From Vibrio neonatus (lineage in GTDB: Bacteria > Pseudomonadota > Gammaproteobacteria > Enterobacterales > Vibrionaceae), in assembly GCF_024346975.1 (NCBI RefSeq), contig NZ_AP024885.1, positions 2,294,001 through 2,358,000 on the forward strand: DNA of 64,000 nucleotides, in the 5' to 3' direction. Of this stretch, positions 50,641-60,551 are shown in pieces. The notes below the pieces were generated by a model. It saw nothing but the letters and a program-made list of their open reading frames with translations. It searched no databases and was not told the DNA's origin. The position numbers were made by a program, and so were the translations under genes. Position 1 is the stretch's first letter; every line of letters begins with the position of its first letter.

Positions 50641-50650
50641 TTATAACAAA
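50641..50650 (+). repeat. attC2 left fragment
   Basis: TTATAACAAA ends cassette 2; the site continues at 51836-51852 and 53120-53223, giving 128 bases when both insertions are removed. Confidence 0.75.
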
Positions 50651-50668
50651 CGACTATGGCGTCAATGA

Positions 50669-51835
<1,167 letters not shown>

Positions 51836-51852
51836 GCATTTAAGAGTGATTC
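51836..51852 (+). repeat. attC2 middle fragment
   Basis: GCATTTAAGAGTGATTC parallels CAATTTAATAGTGATTC of attC1. It is cut by the IS3-family element; TTC at 51850-51852 is its left target duplication. Confidence 0.8.
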
Positions 51853-51902
51853 TGTAGTTGACCCGATCTAGTGGACACCTTCAATTAATATTGGAGGTGG
51901 TT

Positions 51903-52244
51903 ATGCCAGCTTATAAATCAGGTAAAAAGACGCAACAATACCCAACAGAATTTAAGGTCACAGCTGTTCGACTTTCTCTTCGAGATGGGGCTACAGTTAA
52001 GGGAGTAGCTCAGTCGTTGGATATACATCCTTTCATGTTATCCAGATGGCGCAAGGAGTATCGAGAAGGGATCATCATGGAAGATAAACGAAAGAAAAAA
52101 CCACACATACCCAAGCAAAAGGTAGAGTCCAATCGACTTGCTGAACTAGAGCGTCAAAACGAACAGCTTAGGTTAGAGAATGATCTGCTAAAAAAGTGGC
52201 AACGATTCGTAGCCCAGGAAAATCGACAAAATTCAGGTTCATAA
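51903..52244 (+). CDS. IS3-family transposase OrfA
   Basis: The 113-residue product begins MPAYKSGKKTQQYPTEFKVTA (ATG after GGAGG) and has a helix-turn-helix of the IS3 type (DGATVKGVAQSLDIHPFMLSRW) and a leucine-rich coiled coil (LAELERQNEQLRLENDLLKKW) before the stop. It binds the element ends. An A-AAA-AAG slippery heptamer near 52189 sits in the overlap with orfB. Confidence 0.92.
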   Translation: MPAYKSGKKTQQYPTEFKVTAVRLSLRDGATVKGVAQSLDIHPFMLSRWRKEYREGIIMEDKRKKKPHIPKQKVESNRLAELERQNEQLRLENDLLKKWQRFVAQENRQNSGS

Positions 52245-53086
52245 AGAAATACAAATCAGTGTTTCCTATAGTGATGATGTGTCGCCATTTATCGATTTCT
52301 AGATCTGGCTATTATGCTTGGCTGGTGCGTTCGCCTAGTAAATATAGTCAGTCTGAATCGGACTTACTCATGGAAATCAAAAAGATATTTGCGAAGAGTC
52401 GTGAGACATATGGTAGTCCAAGAGTTCATGCTGAGCTGAGAAGGCATGGCATATCTGTTAGTCGTAAACGTGTTGCGCGATTAATGAAGGAGCATGGGCT
52501 CAGAGCAAGAAGCTATCGAATCTATTTGAAGATGGCCAAGTTGCATCGTTTTTATCAATCGATAAAGAATATTAAGAAAGATACGCCTAAGCCAACAGCG
52601 GTGAACCAACAGTGGTCTGGCGATTTAACTTATATTCGACAAGGTAATCGTTGGATGTACCTTGCGGTCATTATTGATCTTTACTCACGAAAAGTGGTGG
52701 GTTGGTCTCTTGGTAAGCAAAAAAGTACAGCATTGACTATGAGTTCATTAAGGATGGCAGTACGTAACCGTGCTCCGTCTAGTGGTTTATTGTTCCATAC
52801 AGATAGAGGCTCTGAGTATCGTTCCCATGAGGTGCAAGCGCTTCTTAAAAGAAATGGTATTGTGCCGAGTATGAATCGCCCTGGTCACTGCACAGATAAC
52901 GCTGAGGTCGAATCATTTTTTCACACGCTTAAAAGCGATATTATTAGAAAGAATACGTTTAAAAGTGAGAAGCAGCTCAGAGATAAACTAGCGGGTTATA
53001 TCCAGCATTTTTATAACCGTTATAGACTGCATTCTAGTTTAGGATATCGAAGCCCACATGAATATGAAGTTGTGATGGGGTTTTAG
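52196..53086 (+). CDS. IS3-family transposase OrfB (DDE catalytic part)
   Basis: The product of about 296 residues is in the minus-one frame relative to orfA and is normally made as an OrfAB fusion by frameshifting. It has the HTH_21 segment (KSRETYGSPRVHAELRRHG) and an rve DDE integrase domain: first Asp in WSGDLTYI, second in HTDRGSEY and Glu in DNAEVESFFHTLK. All three catalytic residues are present, so the element looks functional. Confidence 0.93.
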   Translation: MATIRSPGKSTKFRFIKKYKSVFPIVMMCRHLSISRSGYYAWLVRSPSKYSQSESDLLMEIKKIFAKSRETYGSPRVHAELRRHGISVSRKRVARLMKEHGLRARSYRIYLKMAKLHRFYQSIKNIKKDTPKPTAVNQQWSGDLTYIRQGNRWMYLAVIIDLYSRKVVGWSLGKQKSTALTMSSLRMAVRNRAPSSGLLFHTDRGSEYRSHEVQALLKRNGIVPSMNRPGHCTDNAEVESFFHTLKSDIIRKNTFKSEKQLRDKLAGYIQHFYNRYRLHSSLGYRSPHEYEVVMGF

Positions 53087-53119
53087 AAAATAGGTGTCCA
53101 TTTTATCGGGTGAAGATCA

Positions 53120-53223
53120 TTCCCAACGCTTGGCATTTATCATTCCATCGTTAGGGTTTGTGTTTACGGCGGTTAGGCTGAGTTTTGTGGTAGCGTTGCT
53201 CATACCTTAATGCGACGTTAAGT
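53120..53223 (+). repeat. attC2 right fragment
   Basis: Starts with the TTC target duplication, then AACGCTTGGCATTTATC and a GTTTACGGCGGTTAGG core, ending GACGTTAAGT with a GTTRRRY site (53217-53223). Confidence 0.85.
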
Positions 53224-53256
53224 TGCAATGTTGCACACATATATGGAGTAGTAAAA

Positions 53257-53532
53257 TTGGAAGTATTGAAAGAAGTTGTTTTAGATTGGGCACTTTGGAT
53301 TAATGGCGCTGCACTCGTACTGATAGCATTAACTAAATTGTTCTCAAATACAAAGTCGAGTTGGGCTGGTGTCGGCTGTATTTTAATATTAATAGCGCTA
53401 GGCAATGCTATTTCGTTACTTAGTGTTGGCATCAATCCTAATGAACACATCACTTCGTTATTTGGTTTAGCAGTTTTGGGATCATTAGGAGTTAGATTAT
53501 TTAGTAATTGGCTCACTGATGGAGCAACTTAA
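53257..53532 (+). CDS. small membrane protein in gene cassette 3
   Basis: The 91-residue product starts at TTG (MEVLKEVVLDWALW) after TATGGAG. It has about three hydrophobic segments (residues 14-30, 38-56, 66-82). I do not recognise a family. It lies between attC2 and attC3 in cassette orientation and its stop overlaps the attC3 core, typical of compact cassettes. A small membrane protein in a cassette could be part of a defence or stress function, but nothing in the sequence says which. Confidence 0.6.
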   Translation: MEVLKEVVLDWALWINGAALVLIALTKLFSNTKSSWAGVGCILILIALGNAISLLSVGINPNEHITSLFGLAVLGSLGVRLFSNWLTDGAT

Positions 53533-53624
53533 CAAGTTGCTCAAACGGACAAAAAACAGTTGTCTTTTGCTCGTTTCTCGCTAAATTTAGCCAACTATTT
53601 GTTGCCGCTTAGCAGGCGTTACTT
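53527..53624 (+). repeat. attC3
   Basis: ACTTAAC (RYYYAAC) at 53527-53533 and GCGTTAC near 53617-53622 bound a site with CAAGTTGCTCAAACGGAC on the left and complementary GTTGCCGCTTAGCAGG on the right. This sequence type is common among marine integron attC sites. Confidence 0.85.
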
Positions 53625-53679
53625 TCCCATACACCAGCTAACTCGTTATATCCTAATTTAGAAATATAACTAACTCACT

Positions 53680-53729
53680 TTTGTCCAAAACCTTGTTAGA
53701 ATTGTTCAGACTTTATTGTCACTTCCACA
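53680..53729 (-). repeat. Tn7-like left end (inverted)
   Basis: Read on the minus strand from 53729: TGTGGAAGTGACAATAAAGTCTG, then about 20 bases later GGACAAAAGTGAG, a weaker TnsB-like site. It mirrors the end at 47240. Confidence 0.55.
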
Positions 53730-53745
53730 GTCTTTCTGGAGGCAA

Positions 53746-53973
53746 TTACCAATCAAAGTCTGGATCAAAGTCATCGTCGGTATATGTAGCTAAGTCCTTT
53801 CTAGGGTCTTCTGCTGGATGATTATTGTAATAGAAGTTATCCAATAAGCTGATGTAACTTTGGCATCCATCTACGGAACCGTCATAGGTACGAGATTCTA
53901 CATCCAATGAATTTTCAACTGTAATTAACTCTACTTTACAACGAACGTATAACGCCTGCTCAGGCTTTTCCAT
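53746..53973 (-). CDS. small acidic hypothetical protein, 75 aa
   Basis: The frame starts MEKPEQALYVRCKVELIT and ends with an acidic tail DDDFDPDFDW. I do not recognise it. No strong ribosome-binding site precedes the ATG. It lies just outside the Tn7-like left end. It could be a remnant cassette gene in reverse orientation or chance. Confidence 0.4.
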   Translation of the reverse strand: MEKPEQALYVRCKVELITVENSLDVESRTYDGSVDGCQSYISLLDNFYYNNHPAEDPRKDLATYTDDDFDPDFDW

Positions 53974-54424
53974 TCAGCGCTCATCAAAAATAAAATTCCC
54001 CACATCTAGTCAGAAACGATCGTCAATTTACTCCAACCGCCTACTTTTCCCTCCCAAACTGACCAATAAAACACCACAAATTCAACCACTAAGCTCCCTA
54101 CCCCACTATTCACAAAATTTATTTCCCTCCCATACGCACCTAGCCTCCTATCAGAGAAATAAAACTCTGCGCTAATTCACACAAAAGTAGTTTGCTTAAA
54201 TTTAATTCCTATTTATGAAATCGCGGTTTTTATATTTAAGAAATTAGCACCTAGATCAGTGACTCTGTTCACGCAATTTCGCGTTGTTTGATCTTGCTCT
54301 AATAATCCCTTGCACCCATGAAACGCCCCTTCTCATTAGTGCCATTCATTTGATTTTGGTGGAGGCGTAATCTTATTTGCAACGAAACGAGAATCGTCCA
54401 AAGAGGCGAAAGTGAGATGAGGCA
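53974..54424 (+). promoter_or_regulatory. upstream region of the catabolic operon with a CRP-like site
   Basis: No gene is seen in these 451 bases. AGTGA-CTCTGT-TCACG at 54258-54273 resembles a CRP site. No sigma-54 promoter is visible. A GGTGGAGG stretch at 54358-54365 does not lead to a start. Confidence 0.5.
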
Positions 54425-55075
54425 ATGTTATTAAAACCCGTTCTATCACCACTGCAAGCAGCGGCCAAAATTGAAGATGGCATGACCTTGATGGTTGGTG
54501 GTTTTATGACAATCGGTTCACCAGAAAAGGTGATTGATGCGATTGTTGAAAGTGGCGTAAAAAACCTAACTGTAATTTGTAATGACGCCGGCCTACCAGG
54601 TAAAGGTGTGGGCAAGCTAATTGAAACTGGCCAAGTTAGTAAACTTGTCGCTTCTCACATCGGCTTAAACCGAATTGCTGGAGACAAAATGAACTCTGGT
54701 GAGATGGAAGTTGAGTTGGTTCCTCAAGGCACATTGGTTGAGCAGATTCGTGCAGCTGGTGCTGGCCTTGGTGGCGTTCTGACTAAAACTGGTGTTGGTA
54801 CTCTAGTTCAAGAAGGCAAACGCGTTATTGAAATTGAAGGCGAAGAGTTCCTGCTTGAACTGCCACGCAAAGCTGACGTTTCTCTTCTTAAAGCATCAAC
54901 CTGTGATGTGTTTGGTAACACGCTCTACAACAAAACGACCAAAAACTTCAATCCAGTAATGGCAACAGCTGCAAGCCTAGTATTTGTAGAGCCTGAAGAA
55001 GTGGTTGATGCGGGTAAATACTCCGTGGATGCATTTACTACACCATCTGTACTAATTGACTACATCGTAGGGTAA
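54425..55075 (+). CDS. CoA-transferase subunit A (3-oxoacid type)
   Basis: The 216-residue product has the CoA-transferase I alpha-subunit features: DGMTLMVGGFMTIGSPEKVIDAI near the N-terminus, VSKLVASHIGLN, and LVPQGTLVEQIRAAGAGLGGVLTKTGVGT, quoted in part as LVPQGTLVEQIRAAGAGLGG. With subunit B it would move CoA between acyl groups, in context to acetoacetate. It starts the operon and is followed five bases later by subunit B. E. coli AtoD is the nearest named relative; the symbol is left blank as the donor is unknown. Confidence 0.92.
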   Translation: MLLKPVLSPLQAAAKIEDGMTLMVGGFMTIGSPEKVIDAIVESGVKNLTVICNDAGLPGKGVGKLIETGQVSKLVASHIGLNRIAGDKMNSGEMEVELVPQGTLVEQIRAAGAGLGGVLTKTGVGTLVQEGKRVIEIEGEEFLLELPRKADVSLLKASTCDVFGNTLYNKTTKNFNPVMATAASLVFVEPEEVVDAGKYSVDAFTTPSVLIDYIVG

Positions 55076-55080
55076 TCGAC

Positions 55081-55743
55081 ATGGACAAAAAGCAAATGAG
55101 AAACCTAGTCGCACAACGTGTTGCTCAAGAGCTCAATACTGGCGACTTGGTAAACCTGGGAATTGGTATGCCAACTTTAGTTGCTGGCTTTGTTGACCCA
55201 GACAAGCACATCGTTTTTCAATCTGAAAATGGCATGGTTGGCATCGCAGGATCGCCAGAAGAAGGCCAAGAAGATTGGGAACTGACTGACGCAGGTGGTT
55301 CACCTAAAACCGCTATCGAAGGCGCAGCCTATTTTGATTCTAGCCTTTCGTTCTCCCTTATTCGTGGCGGACATGTAGACGCAACGGTACTCGGTGCGAT
55401 GGAAGTTGACCGCAACGGTAACTTAGCCAACTACATGATCCCTAAAAAGCTTATCGCTGGTATGGGCGGCGCAATGGACCTAGTAAGTGGTGCAAAGCGC
55501 GTAATCATCATGATGGATCACTGCAACAAACACGGTGAAAGCAAAATCTTAGATGAGTGCACATTACCCCTTACCGCAAAAGGTCAAGTAAACCTAATTA
55601 TTACTGATTTAGCCGTTATAGAAGTAGTGCCAGAAGGCTTACTACTAAAAGAAGTGGCACCTCACAGCAGCATCGAAGAGGTTATCCAAAAAACGGCAAC
55701 AGAATTAATCATTCCTACAAATGTCGTAACATTCGGAGCATAA
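55081..55743 (+). CDS. CoA-transferase subunit B (3-oxoacid type)
   Basis: The 220-residue beta subunit contains the catalytic Glu in QSENGMVGIAGSPEE (about residue 51), preceded by LVNLGIGMPTLV, and later RGGHVDATVLGAMEVD and PKKLIAGMGGAMDLV. This Glu forms the enzyme-CoA thioester. It follows subunit A by 5 bases and overlaps nothing; the next gene starts 2 bases after its stop, so all three are tightly coupled. Confidence 0.93.
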   Translation: MDKKQMRNLVAQRVAQELNTGDLVNLGIGMPTLVAGFVDPDKHIVFQSENGMVGIAGSPEEGQEDWELTDAGGSPKTAIEGAAYFDSSLSFSLIRGGHVDATVLGAMEVDRNGNLANYMIPKKLIAGMGGAMDLVSGAKRVIIMMDHCNKHGESKILDECTLPLTAKGQVNLIITDLAVIEVVPEGLLLKEVAPHSSIEEVIQKTATELIIPTNVVTFGA

Positions 55744-55745
55744 AA

Positions 55746-56102
55746 ATGAAAGCAATTAAATTATCTGAAGTGAGTGCATACAACCCGCCAAGCCACCACG
55801 GCACGGTATCTTTGAAGCTGCAAGGCGAAGCTGAAACTGGCGTGACTAAGTTTTGGCAAGGACTGTCATATTTCCTACCAAATGGCGGCGCAGATTGGCA
55901 GTACGACGAAGGCATGCCAGCGGCTGAATTTGAAAAAACGTATTTCGTAGTTAGCGGTGAGCTAGTGGTTATTGATGGCGATGAAAAAGAATACGTCATT
56001 AAAAAAGGTGACTCTATCGCCTTCCTACCAAACGAAGGTCGACGCCTAGAAAACCGCACCAATGAAACTGCTTCGGCACTGGTGACGTTCTCTACTTGTT
56101 AA
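55746..56102 (+). CDS. cupin-fold small protein
   Basis: The 118-residue product is a single cupin_2 barrel: EKTYFVVSGELVVIDGDEKEYVIKKGDSIAFLPN spans the two cupin motifs, shown here only by YFVVSGELVVIDG and KKGDSIAFLPN. The metal-ligand pattern is reduced (few His), so it may bind a metabolite rather than a metal. Tight coupling to the CoA-transferase genes suggests it acts on, or senses, a pathway intermediate. A small hydrolase or isomerase role is possible but not shown. Confidence 0.75.
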   Translation: MKAIKLSEVSAYNPPSHHGTVSLKLQGEAETGVTKFWQGLSYFLPNGGADWQYDEGMPAAEFEKTYFVVSGELVVIDGDEKEYVIKKGDSIAFLPNEGRRLENRTNETASALVTFSTC

Positions 56103-56158
56103 GTCGTTAAATAAAAAATTAAGAATCATCTAAACCAAATTTAATAGGACATAGAAAG

Positions 56159-56974
56159 ATGGCAATGACCTCAACGTGGAGCAACGAATTTGCTCAAAAC
56201 ATTTTTGACCTTAAAGACAAAGTAGCGGTAATTACTGGCGGTAACGGCACTCTTGGCGCAGCTTACGCACAAGCATTTGCATTGCACGGCGCTAAAGTCG
56301 TAGTCACTGCACGTAACATGCAAACTCTAGAAGAAACAGTAGCTTCTGTACGTGAAGTTGGCGGTGAGTGTGTAGCAATTACTTCTGATGTAACGAACCC
56401 ACAAAAAGTTCAAGAATTGGTTGATGAAATCGATACTCGCTTTGGTCGCATCGACATTCTAGTCAATAACGCAGGCATGGCTTTCCGTGCTCCTGCTGAA
56501 GAAATGCCAACAGATAAGTTCAACCAAGTAATGAACGTAAACGTAACGGGTACGCTTGTTCCTTGTCAGGTATTTGGACAGTACTTCATGAAGCAAGGCC
56601 ACGGCAAAATCGTGAACACTTCTTCAGTACGCGGCTTCTGTGGTCACCCAGATGGCTACACAGCATATGCAGCATCAAAAGCAGCAGTAGATAGCCTAAC
56701 TAAGCAGCTTTCAACTGAATGGTCTCTAAAAGGCGCTAAACAAGGCTTTACCATCAATGTGAACGCGATTGCTCCTACTCTAGTTAAATCTCCACTAACT
56801 CAAGAGATTTGTGAAGACCCAGCACGTATCGCTCCGTTCTTGGCTCGTCTTCCAATGGGTCGCGTAGCAGAAACAAACGACATGATTGGCTTGGTTCTAT
56901 TCCTGTCTGCACCAGCATCTAACTTCATCAACGGCCAAATCATTTATGTTGATGGCGGCTGTACAGCGGGATAA
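56159..56974 (+). CDS. short-chain dehydrogenase/reductase
   Basis: The 271-residue product is a classical SDR: cofactor loop VITGGNGTLGAAYAQ (about residues 24-38), NNAGMAF, catalytic NTSSVRGF Ser and YAASK Tyr/Lys, and C-terminal GQIIYVDGGCTAG. TARN after the second strand suggests NADP or NAD with Arg contact. In this operon it would oxidise or reduce a hydroxyl or keto intermediate. Substrate not inferable. Confidence 0.92.
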   Translation: MAMTSTWSNEFAQNIFDLKDKVAVITGGNGTLGAAYAQAFALHGAKVVVTARNMQTLEETVASVREVGGECVAITSDVTNPQKVQELVDEIDTRFGRIDILVNNAGMAFRAPAEEMPTDKFNQVMNVNVTGTLVPCQVFGQYFMKQGHGKIVNTSSVRGFCGHPDGYTAYAASKAAVDSLTKQLSTEWSLKGAKQGFTINVNAIAPTLVKSPLTQEICEDPARIAPFLARLPMGRVAETNDMIGLVLFLSAPASNFINGQIIYVDGGCTAG

Positions 56975-56983
56975 GGAAGCACT

Positions 56984-57943
56984 ATGAAGCATCAAGATAT
57001 TAAGAACATCACCATCGTAGGTGGCTCGGGCATGATGGGCGTGGGTATCGCGCAAATCTTCGCCTCGGGTGGTCGTAACGTAACTATTAAAACGCGTAAC
57101 GTGTCTAAGTGTACCGCCGTTGAAGATATGAGCAGCCAGCTTGATATGTTCATCCAAGAAGGCCTACTTGAAGAGCACAGAAAATCAGACATTTTAGACC
57201 GTATCAACATTACAGCTGACGCTATTGAAGCGTACGAAAATGCGGATCTAATTTTTGAATCTGTACCTGAAGTAATGGACATCAAACACGCTACGTTCAA
57301 AGAGATGGAACAGTACGCACGTCCAGACTGCATCTTCGCTTCTGGCACATCAGTGAAATCTATCACTGAAATTGCCGAAGTGGTTGAGAAGAAAGAGCGC
57401 GTGATTGGCATGCACTTCTGGAACCCAGCGGTACTGATTCCTCTAGTAGAAGTTATCCGCACAGAAGACACCGATGAAGAAGTTTTCCAAGCGTCATTCG
57501 ACTTGCTAGAAGATTGTGGCAAAGCACCGGCTAAATGCATGAAAGACGTTCCTGGTTTCCTAGCAAACCGTCTACAACATGCCCTATGGCGTGAAGCGTT
57601 CTACATGCTAGACGAAGGCATTGCTGACCCGAAAACCATCGATGACTGTATTAAAAATTCATTTGGTTTCCGCGTTCCTCAACTTGCACCGTTTGAAAAC
57701 GCAGACATGGTTTCAACAGAGCTTAGCCTAAACATTCATAAGTACATGTTTGAGCACCTTTACTCTGGTACTGAGCCAAGCAGCAAGCTTAAAGAGTTGG
57801 TTGAAGCAGGCAAAAGCGGTTTTGCAACAGGCGAAGGTTTCCAAACATGGACACAAGAGCAAGCAGCAGAATCGAAAACCAATCTATTTAAATATCTGAT
57901 TGATCAAACCAAGTACCGCCGTAAGCAGCTAGAAGAAGCATAA
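56984..57943 (+). CDS. 3-hydroxyacyl-CoA dehydrogenase-family enzyme (possibly a 3-hydroxyacid dehydrogenase)
   Basis: The 319-residue product has the Rossmann start VGGSGMMGVGIAQIFA (residues 10-25), ESVPEVMDIKHATF, the catalytic-His stretch GMHFWNPAVLIPLVEVI (about residue 145), and the C-terminal helical domain with DVPGFLANRLQHALWREAF. The form HFWNP...LIPLVEV resembles carnitine and gulonate 3-dehydrogenases, which oxidise free 3-hydroxyacids, more than the HFFNP...MKLVEV of CoA-thioester enzymes. Such a product, a beta-keto acid, is the substrate of the downstream BKACE. Confidence 0.85.
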   Translation: MKHQDIKNITIVGGSGMMGVGIAQIFASGGRNVTIKTRNVSKCTAVEDMSSQLDMFIQEGLLEEHRKSDILDRINITADAIEAYENADLIFESVPEVMDIKHATFKEMEQYARPDCIFASGTSVKSITEIAEVVEKKERVIGMHFWNPAVLIPLVEVIRTEDTDEEVFQASFDLLEDCGKAPAKCMKDVPGFLANRLQHALWREAFYMLDEGIADPKTIDDCIKNSFGFRVPQLAPFENADMVSTELSLNIHKYMFEHLYSGTEPSSKLKELVEAGKSGFATGEGFQTWTQEQAAESKTNLFKYLIDQTKYRRKQLEEA

Positions 57944-58017
57944 CTCTCGGCATTAAAAATAACGTAAAGGGCTTGTCACAAGCGCAAGCCCATTTAACAA
58001 ATTTGAAGGTAACTATT

Positions 58018-58980
58018 ATGACATCTATTTTTGAAGGCAAAGTAATCATCGACCTGTCGCACCCAATTGGTTCTCAATCTCCACAGTGGCCTTACTTCCC
58101 ACAACCTGAGATCACTCGTGCACACGGCCTAGCAAAATCAGGCGTACTAACCCAATTCTTCAAAATGCCAATGCACTGTGGTACTCACGCGGATTCTCCT
58201 CGCCACGTAATTGAAACTGAGTTTGACGGCCGTCGTGCTCGTTACACTCACGAAATGGAACTGGACTCTTACTGTGGTAAAGCAGTTTGTCTTGACCTTT
58301 CACACCTACCTCAGTGGTCTCTGATCAAAGCAGAAGACATGGATGCAGCAGTAGAAGCTGTTGAAGGCCTAGAGTTTGCTGACCTAAAAGACATGATCGT
58401 CATTATCTACACTGGCATGTGCAAACTTTGGGATGACAGCAAGCAGTACTACCACTACGCAACAGGCGTTGGCGCTTCTGTTGGTCACTGGTGTATGAAG
58501 CATGACATCAAAGCACTAGGCGTAGACCAACAAGCACTAGACCACCCTCTACACACATCTATCGGTGAAAAATCAGCGGGACGTCTATCAATGAACCTTG
58601 AAGGTTACTCTGGTTACCCACTGAAGAAAGAATTCATCGAGAAATTTGGTGAAGCAGAATACGCACACTTTGATCGTGACATGTACAAAGAAATTCACGG
58701 CGAAGAAGCTTACAAAGAATTGTACGGCATGGTTGAAGAAAAAGGCCTAAGCAACGGTACATGGGAACCTTGTCACAAGCTGCTACTGGGTAACGGTAAA
58801 GTAGGTTGGGAAAACGTAGGTGGCCAAGTTGAGAAAGTAAAAGGCCGTCGTTTCGATATCGTTGGTGCTCCACTGAACCTTTACTGTGGTGATGGTTCTA
58901 TGACTCGCCTAATGGCTGTTATCGACGCAGACAAAGTTGTTGATTGTCCTGACCGTCTATACCCATACGGTGACCACTAA
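58018..58980 (+). CDS. cyclase family metal-dependent hydrolase
   Basis: The 320-residue product begins MTSIFEGKVIIDLSHPIG after GAAGGT; an in-frame ATG 45 bases upstream lies in the spacer. The metal-binding motif MHCGTHADSPRHV (H-x-x-T-H-x-D-x-x-x-H type, about residue 52) and the GVDQQALDHPLHT segment are those of the cyclase family (PF04199), which includes kynurenine formamidase and isatin hydrolase. It is likely to open a cyclic amide, lactone or formamide. A hairpin ends this transcript before the thiolase. Confidence 0.85.
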   Translation: MTSIFEGKVIIDLSHPIGSQSPQWPYFPQPEITRAHGLAKSGVLTQFFKMPMHCGTHADSPRHVIETEFDGRRARYTHEMELDSYCGKAVCLDLSHLPQWSLIKAEDMDAAVEAVEGLEFADLKDMIVIIYTGMCKLWDDSKQYYHYATGVGASVGHWCMKHDIKALGVDQQALDHPLHTSIGEKSAGRLSMNLEGYSGYPLKKEFIEKFGEAEYAHFDRDMYKEIHGEEAYKELYGMVEEKGLSNGTWEPCHKLLLGNGKVGWENVGGQVEKVKGRRFDIVGAPLNLYCGDGSMTRLMAVIDADKVVDCPDRLYPYGDH

Positions 58981-59020
58981 TCACCCGTTCATACACTGAA
59001 CAAAGAAATTGATTAGCTCC

Positions 59021-59045
59021 AAGCCGGAGCAAACGCTCCGGCTTA
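59021..59045 (+). terminator. hairpin after the cyclase gene
   Basis: AAGCCGGAGC-AAAC-GCTCCGGCTT followed by ATTT, a weak T tail; probable partial terminator splitting the cluster in two transcripts. Confidence 0.7.
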
Positions 59046-59238
59046 TTTAAACAAATTATTAAGCACAATAGCTTCCATTGATATCGGTTTTATCCCTACG
59101 GATTACCCACATAAATGAATCGATACTAATGGCGTTTTAGCAACACATTATTTTATATCCTTGGTCGGTGAGATACCCGGTCATAAAGAATAATAAACAT
59201 CGGTGGCAATGATCACTGTGAGAAACAAAAGGATTCCC

Positions 59239-60423
59239 ATGAAAGACGTAGTAATTGTAAGCGCAAAACGTACTGCAATCGGTGCCTACTTAGGTGCTTT
59301 CACCAACATCTCTCCTATCGATCTGGGTGTAACAGCGGTCAAAGCTGCTTTAGCCGACGCCAAGGTAAAACCAGAGCAAGTCGATAACCTGATTTTTGGT
59401 AACGTATTGTCAGCAGGCCTAGGCCAAAACCCAGCGCGCCAGGTAGCTAAATTTAGTGGTATTCCTGATGAAGCAACGGCAAACGTGGTTTCTATGGTAT
59501 GTGGTTCAGGTCTAAAAGCGGTAATGGATGCGGTTCTACAAATTCAAACCGGTGAAGCTGAAATCGTTGTCGCAGGCGGCTCTGAATCAATGTCAAACGC
59601 AGCCCACATCCTTGGTTCACACCGCACAGGCGTGAAAATGGGACACTCTCAACTCACAGACATCATGCTAAACGATGGCTTGGTTGATGCATTTGGTGGC
59701 TTCCATATGGGCATCACCGCAGAAAACCTAGCAAGCAAATACGAGATCTCTCGTGAAGAGCAAGATGCTTACGCAGTTCAATCTCAAAACCGCGCAGAAG
59801 CGGCAATTACTGCAGGCAAATTTAAAGATGAAATTGCACCACACACTATCTCTAGTCGTCGCGGTGACACTATCGTCGATACTGATGAATTCCCACGCTT
59901 TGGCGCAACTTTAGAGACCATCAGCAAGCCTCGCCCAGCCTTCAAAAAAGACGGCACAGTAACTGCGGCAAACGCATCTGGCCTAAACGATGGCGCAGCT
60001 GCCATTGTATTAATGAGCAAAGACAAAGCGCAAGAACTTGGCCTAACACCAATGGTTACTATTCGCTCACAAGGCGCAGCCGGTGTTGATCCTGAAGTTA
60101 TGGGTTACGCACCTGTACCTGCTTCTGAAAAAGCGCTGCAAAAAGCGGGTATTTCAGTTCGCGATTTAGACCTAGTTGAAGCAAACGAAGCGTTTGCATC
60201 TCAAGCACTTTCTGTAGTGAAAGGGTTAGACCTAGACCCAGCAATTACCAACGTCAATGGCGGCGCAATTGCTATCGGTCACCCAATTGGCGCAAGTGGC
60301 GCACGTATTTTAGTCACACTGGTTCATGAACTTACTAAACGTAACCAACGTTACGGCCTAGCAACTTTATGTATCGGTGGCGGTCAAGGTGTTGCATTAG
60401 TCGTTGAAAATGAAAACGTATAA
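59239..60423 (+). CDS. acetyl-CoA acetyltransferase (thiolase)
   Basis: The 394-residue product begins [20 protein letters not shown] after AAGGATT; an upstream ATG at 59203 is rejected. It has the nucleophilic Cys in [17 protein letters not shown] (about residue 89), [20 protein letters not shown] with the catalytic His (about residue 350) and [11 protein letters not shown] with the second Cys (about residue 380). It would thiolyse acetoacetyl-CoA to two acetyl-CoA, the terminal step of the route. Confidence 0.95.
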   Translation: MKDVVIVSAKRTAIGAYLGAFTNISPIDLGVTAVKAALADAKVKPEQVDNLIFGNVLSAGLGQNPARQVAKFSGIPDEATANVVSMVCGSGLKAVMDAVLQIQTGEAEIVVAGGSESMSNAAHILGSHRTGVKMGHSQLTDIMLNDGLVDAFGGFHMGITAENLASKYEISREEQDAYAVQSQNRAEAAITAGKFKDEIAPHTISSRRGDTIVDTDEFPRFGATLETISKPRPAFKKDGTVTAANASGLNDGAAAIVLMSKDKAQELGLTPMVTIRSQGAAGVDPEVMGYAPVPASEKALQKAGISVRDLDLVEANEAFASQALSVVKGLDLDPAITNVNGGAIAIGHPIGASGARILVTLVHELTKRNQRYGLATLCIGGGQGVALVVENENV

Positions 60424-60467
60424 ATAACTTATTTATTAATAACGTTATTTAAAAGTAATTAAGGTCG

Positions 60468-60493
60468 CCCTGCTTAAATAATATTTGCAGGGC
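60468..60493 (+). repeat. hairpin upstream of the BKACE gene
   Basis: GCCCTGC and GCAGGGC pair around an AT-rich loop; no T run. Confidence 0.55.
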
Positions 60494-60507
60494 ACATAAA
60501 ACAAATA

Positions 60508-60523
60508 CTGGGGAATTCCCCAA
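60508..60523 (+). promoter_or_regulatory. palindrome TGGGGAATTCCCCA before the BKACE gene
   Basis: A perfect 14-base palindrome ends about 28 bases before the BKACE start. It may be an operator or an mRNA hairpin. No regulator can be named. Confidence 0.45.
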
Positions 60524-60551
60524 TACATTATTAAATATAAGAGGTTCTATT

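Larger units (their letters stand above)
51853..53119 (+). mobile_element. IS3-family insertion sequence
   Basis: The 1267-base element has about 27-base imperfect inverted repeats (TGTAGTTGACCCGAT...GGACACC left; TGATCTTCACCCGAT...GGACACC at the right, inverted) and a 3-base target duplication TTC (51850-51852 and 53120-53122). It carries orfA and orfB in the usual minus-one arrangement. Confidence 0.93.

Noticed and set aside
53998..54010. CCCCACA followed by TCTAG as alternative Tn7-like end with flank near ACTAG
   Set aside because: It has no TnsB-like ACAATA repeats behind it, and the 5-base flank differs by one base.
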